A DNA stretch of 64,000 nucleotides from Microcoleus sp. FACHB-1515 (GTDB taxonomy: Bacteria > Cyanobacteriota > Cyanobacteriia > Elainellales > Elainellaceae), in contig NZ_JACJPO010000066.1 in assembly GCF_014696105.1 (NCBI RefSeq), forward strand, positions 331,802-395,801, given 5' to 3'. Under the pieces are notes generated by a model. It was not told the DNA's origin, searched no databases, and saw nothing but the letters and a program-made list of their open reading frames with translations. Positions within the stretch are counted from its first letter, which is position 1. Each line of letters opens with the position of its first letter. Shown piece after piece: positions 61,861 through 64,000 of the stretch. Both the position numbers and the translations under genes were made by a program.

Positions 61861-63457
61861 AATCCGATAATGCCTTCCGAAAAGCTTGCCATGCTGCACG
61901 AGCTTCTGGATTAGAAGGACGGTCTTTTTGCAGCACAACAACGCCATCGCTAAAGCCGACAATTCCATATTGTTGCTGTCGCATGAAGCGCGGAATCAAA
62001 CGCAAACTTGCCTCTAATAATTCTTGATCGCGATCGAACGCCACGCCATATTGCTGCAACTGCCACAAATCTGCGATCGCATATTCTACTGAAACGTCCT
62101 GCCGCTGATCGTTTCGATAGTTGAGAGCAGGAAATCGAATGATTGCGCGGCGTCCAGATAAGTGCGGAACCAGATAGGTTGTAGCTGAAACACTCGCATC
62201 CGGTGGAATCAGTTTCAGCATCGATCGAGCATGGGCAGCGTGGCTCCACTGCTGCGGTAGCGAAACATGAACCCAGGGATCGATCGAGTCAGGAATCAAA
62301 AAAGATAGCGTCCGATTTGGATTTGAAGTAATCGTAAAAATTAGCGACAAAATAATGCAGCCAATCCAAATCTTTTCAAGTCGAGGACGCAACAAATTTG
62401 GATGTCGTTTCCACCACAAAATCGTGCCGTAAGCCAAACCAGGAAAAACAGTCATCGCATAGCGAATGTTGATGCCGAACACCGATTCACCTTGTGCGAG
62501 AAACTGTTTGAGCAGCGGCGCACCTGCGGCTAACCATGCTTCTGGGGCGATCGCAGGTACAAACATAAGCGGCAACCACTGCCCCAAAAGATATCTCAAC
62601 GTATCCCAAAACGGCGTGAAGATTTCAATTAAAACTAAACCGGGATTGCTGATAATTCCCCAGATAATTTCGATTGTTGAGGCTTCATCTCCTTCCGCAT
62701 ATTGACCGAAGCGTTCAATCATAAATCGCCGCGAAATATCTTCAGAGAAAATCGGCATGATCAGATTGGTCAGCACAATCATGTAGCCGAAACTCCAAAT
62801 GCATACGAGTAATCCTAAGCGCGGAAAACGGCGAGTTACTGCTAGAAAAAAGCCGATACTAAATAGGATGACGCCAGAATCTTCGCGGACAAAAGGAATG
62901 AGAATAGCAAGAAGGGTGAACAGCCACCACCAGCGTTTTTCGATCGCCAGCAGCAGCCCAAACACATACAGCGGAATCTGACAAATATCATGAAAATTAT
63001 TCAGCGTCGGTCCCAAAATTGTATTCGCGCCGTAATAGCTTGCCACGATCAAAGTAGACAGCCTTACCGATAAATGATGTCGCGCCAGAGCATACAAAAC
63101 CAATCCTGCTGCCGTCACTAAAACAACTTGTAAAACTGTCAGCGTTACGGGTGCAGGAAACAGTGCATACAGCGGCAACCACAGCAGCAAAGCAGGTGTG
63201 AAATGCTGTCCTAAGCGGCGATAAAACACTTCAGGAATATCGCCATCATGCACGACGTTGGTAGACAAATTGGACGAAAGCGAACTTTGGAACCAGTTGC
63301 CGTGCAGATTATTCCAAAACACCTGATTGAAGATGCCTTGATCGTAAGACGCATAGAAGGTGTAGTAGCGATGCAGCGTCAAGATCAGCGCGATCGAACC
63401 AAACGCGATCGCCAGCCAAACCGCAACCGGAACGCCAATTTGTTTACGCCAAGTCAT
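61859..63457 (-). CDS. DUF2079 multi-pass membrane protein
   Basis: The 532-residue protein matches DUF2079, a family of polytopic membrane proteins. Family features are LHRYYTFYASYDQGIFNQVF near the N-terminus, GQHFTPALLLWLPLYALFPA, VASYYGANTILGPTLNNFHD, and LLTLLAILIPFVREDSGVI. It has about ten membrane helices, then a soluble C-terminal part with PHLSGRRAIIRFPAL. Many DUF2079 proteins are predicted GT-C-type glycosyltransferase-like proteins; here the acidic residues of the first loop (YASYDQGIF) fit that. The function is unproven. It faces the stress cluster with overlapping terminator. Confidence 0.88.
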   Translation of the reverse strand: MTWRKQIGVPVAVWLAIAFGSIALILTLHRYYTFYASYDQGIFNQVFWNNLHGNWFQSSLSSNLSTNVVHDGDIPEVFYRRLGQHFTPALLLWLPLYALFPAPVTLTVLQVVLVTAAGLVLYALARHHLSVRLSTLIVASYYGANTILGPTLNNFHDICQIPLYVFGLLLAIEKRWWWLFTLLAILIPFVREDSGVILFSIGFFLAVTRRFPRLGLLVCIWSFGYMIVLTNLIMPIFSEDISRRFMIERFGQYAEGDEASTIEIIWGIISNPGLVLIEIFTPFWDTLRYLLGQWLPLMFVPAIAPEAWLAAGAPLLKQFLAQGESVFGINIRYAMTVFPGLAYGTILWWKRHPNLLRPRLEKIWIGCIILSLIFTITSNPNRTLSFLIPDSIDPWVHVSLPQQWSHAAHARSMLKLIPPDASVSATTYLVPHLSGRRAIIRFPALNYRNDQRQDVSVEYAIADLWQLQQYGVAFDRDQELLEASLRLIPRFMRQQQYGIVGFSDGVVVLQKDRPSNPEARAAWQAFRKALSD

Positions 63458-63540
63458 CGGAGAAAGGAAATGCAGCAGGTAGGAAGAACAAATCTTACTT
63501 TCCCATGTTCCCGCCTTTTTTGAAAACGATAACTGTAATC

Positions 63541-63760
63541 TTCATGTGAATAATCAAAAAATATGGCACGATTCGCAAATCGCTGGCACAGTTCTCTGAA
63601 GCCTGAACTTTCCTGCTGGTACAGCTTTCGGCGTTTTTAGCTTTTTTACTCCTAAATCTAGGCGATTCGCAAATTGATGGCGCAAAAATACTATTTTTTA
63701 GTAGAAAAATCGTTCCTGGCAAAAATTTTGGTGTTTCGGCGTTCGCAAATCGGTGGCGCA
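63541..63760. repeat. direct repeats resembling Tn7-like transposon-end (TnsB-type) sites
   Basis: Three ordered copies of a ~20-bp motif are seen: 63571-63590 (ATTCGCAAATCGCTGGCACA), 63665-63684 (ATTCGCAAATTGATGGCGCA) and 63741-63760 (GTTCGCAAATCGGTGGCGCA). A degenerate fourth (TCAAAAAATATGGCAC) lies just left at 63553-63568. Spacings are 94 and 76 bases. The pattern CGCAAATT..ATGGCGC resembles the repeated TnsB-binding sites of cyanobacterial Tn7-like and CRISPR-associated transposons. The link is from memory of such ends and is inference. The rest of 63458-63955 has no coding frame of note. Confidence 0.6.
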
Positions 63761-63887
63761 AAGTCTTCGATCGCTCAAACTTTTGTCCTGAAAGCTTTTC
63801 AAGCGTCGCTGTATTATGACTTTGACACAAATTTCGCAAAAGCCTGATTTTCGCAGAAATTGCTCTATCAAATTTTTATCAAATCAG

Positions 63888-64000
63888 TGAGGTGGAACCC
63901 TAAAACTGGACAGGTGAATAAGCTACACGCTTCCAACCCATGCTAGGAGTGGTTTATGAGCCAAAACAAACGCAAGCAGCATAGCGCCCAGTTCAAATCC
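63888..64000 (+). mobile_element. left end of an IS3-family insertion sequence (partial)
   Basis: The stretch TGGAACCCTAAAACTGGACA at 63893-63912 has the form of an IS3-family terminal repeat (ending in TGGACA). It is followed 43 bases later by a transposase orfA with AGGAG ribosome binding site. The right end lies outside the window. Confidence 0.8.
63956..64000 (+). CDS. IS3-family transposase OrfA (partial, 5' end only)
   Basis: Fifteen codons from the ATG at 63956, behind AGGAG at 63945-63949, read MSQNKRKQHSAQFKS. This is the usual beginning of the helix-turn-helix OrfA of IS3-family elements (compare KRKQHSPEFRS of IS3). The rest is cut by the window edge. Confidence 0.8.
   Translation, partial: MSQNKRKQHSAQFKS

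Overview
The window is a stretch of cyanobacterial chromosome. The octamer GCGATCGC and its core CGATCG (the HIP1 signature) occur throughout. Many genes are typical of oxygenic phototrophs: psb28, zeta-carotene desaturase, a Tab2-type PsaB translation factor, a phytol-kinase-like protein, a CGLD27 protein, DUF3110 and DUF1816 proteins, an apocarotenoid oxygenase, and a tig-clpP-clpX string. Most of the window is densely packed housekeeping DNA with many convergent gene ends. The species cannot be named from the sequence; a filamentous, Leptolyngbya-like cyanobacterium is a guess.

Layout. 1-7.4 kb: a truncated peptide-binding lipoprotein, a coiled-coil membrane protein, an Asp/Asn hydroxylase-like protein, a stand-alone Hpt protein, a PD-(D/E)XK-DUF2075 nuclease/helicase, an unusual histidine kinase and a BON-like protein. 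7.5-12.8 kb: carotenoid oxygenase, mtnA, Tab2 and a PmbA-type protein. 12.8-17.2 kb: a 1442-residue hybrid kinase with four GAF domains, one carrying the dual-cysteine signature of DXCF cyanobacteriochromes. 17.4-23 kb: DUF3110-murQ, then a two-gene operon of a site-2 protease and a PIN protein with a C-terminal membrane anchor, then a second PmbA-type gene. 23-32 kb: ppa, an MBL hydrolase, phytol kinase, psb28-moaB, a CAT-anticodon tRNA, a CorC/HlyC-type CBS protein, and zeta-carotene desaturase with an SRPBCC partner. 32-37 kb: a hydrolase and the tig-clpP-clpX run.

37-39.7 kb is a small AT-richer accessory patch: a pentapeptide-repeat protein, a composite toxin-antitoxin locus, and copies of a dispersed intergenic repeat. 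39.7-48.5 kb is one giant gene for a secreted RTX adhesin (seven ~53-residue N-terminal repeats, 16 cadherin-like ~130-residue repeats, then RTX nonapeptides). 48.5-58 kb: an LptB/LptA-containing group, DUF39, a nuclease-like protein with a zinc ribbon, a GTPase, initiator tRNA, asparaginase and CGLD27. 58-61.8 kb is a probable stress-response group: a DJ-1/PfpI-ferritin-like fusion, a tiny gene with a strong ribosome binding site, an SRPBCC protein, an envelope protein and a zinc alcohol dehydrogenase. The right edge has a DUF2079 membrane protein, a set of TTCGCAAAT-N-TGGCGCA repeats resembling Tn7-like (TnsB-type) transposon ends, and the left end of an IS3-family element.

The observations most worth following are the site-2 protease/tail-anchored PIN operon, the DXCF cyanobacteriochrome kinase, the transposon-end-like repeats at the right edge, the PfpI-ferritin stress cluster with its 44-residue gene, the composite toxin-antitoxin locus and the nuclease-helicase fusion.
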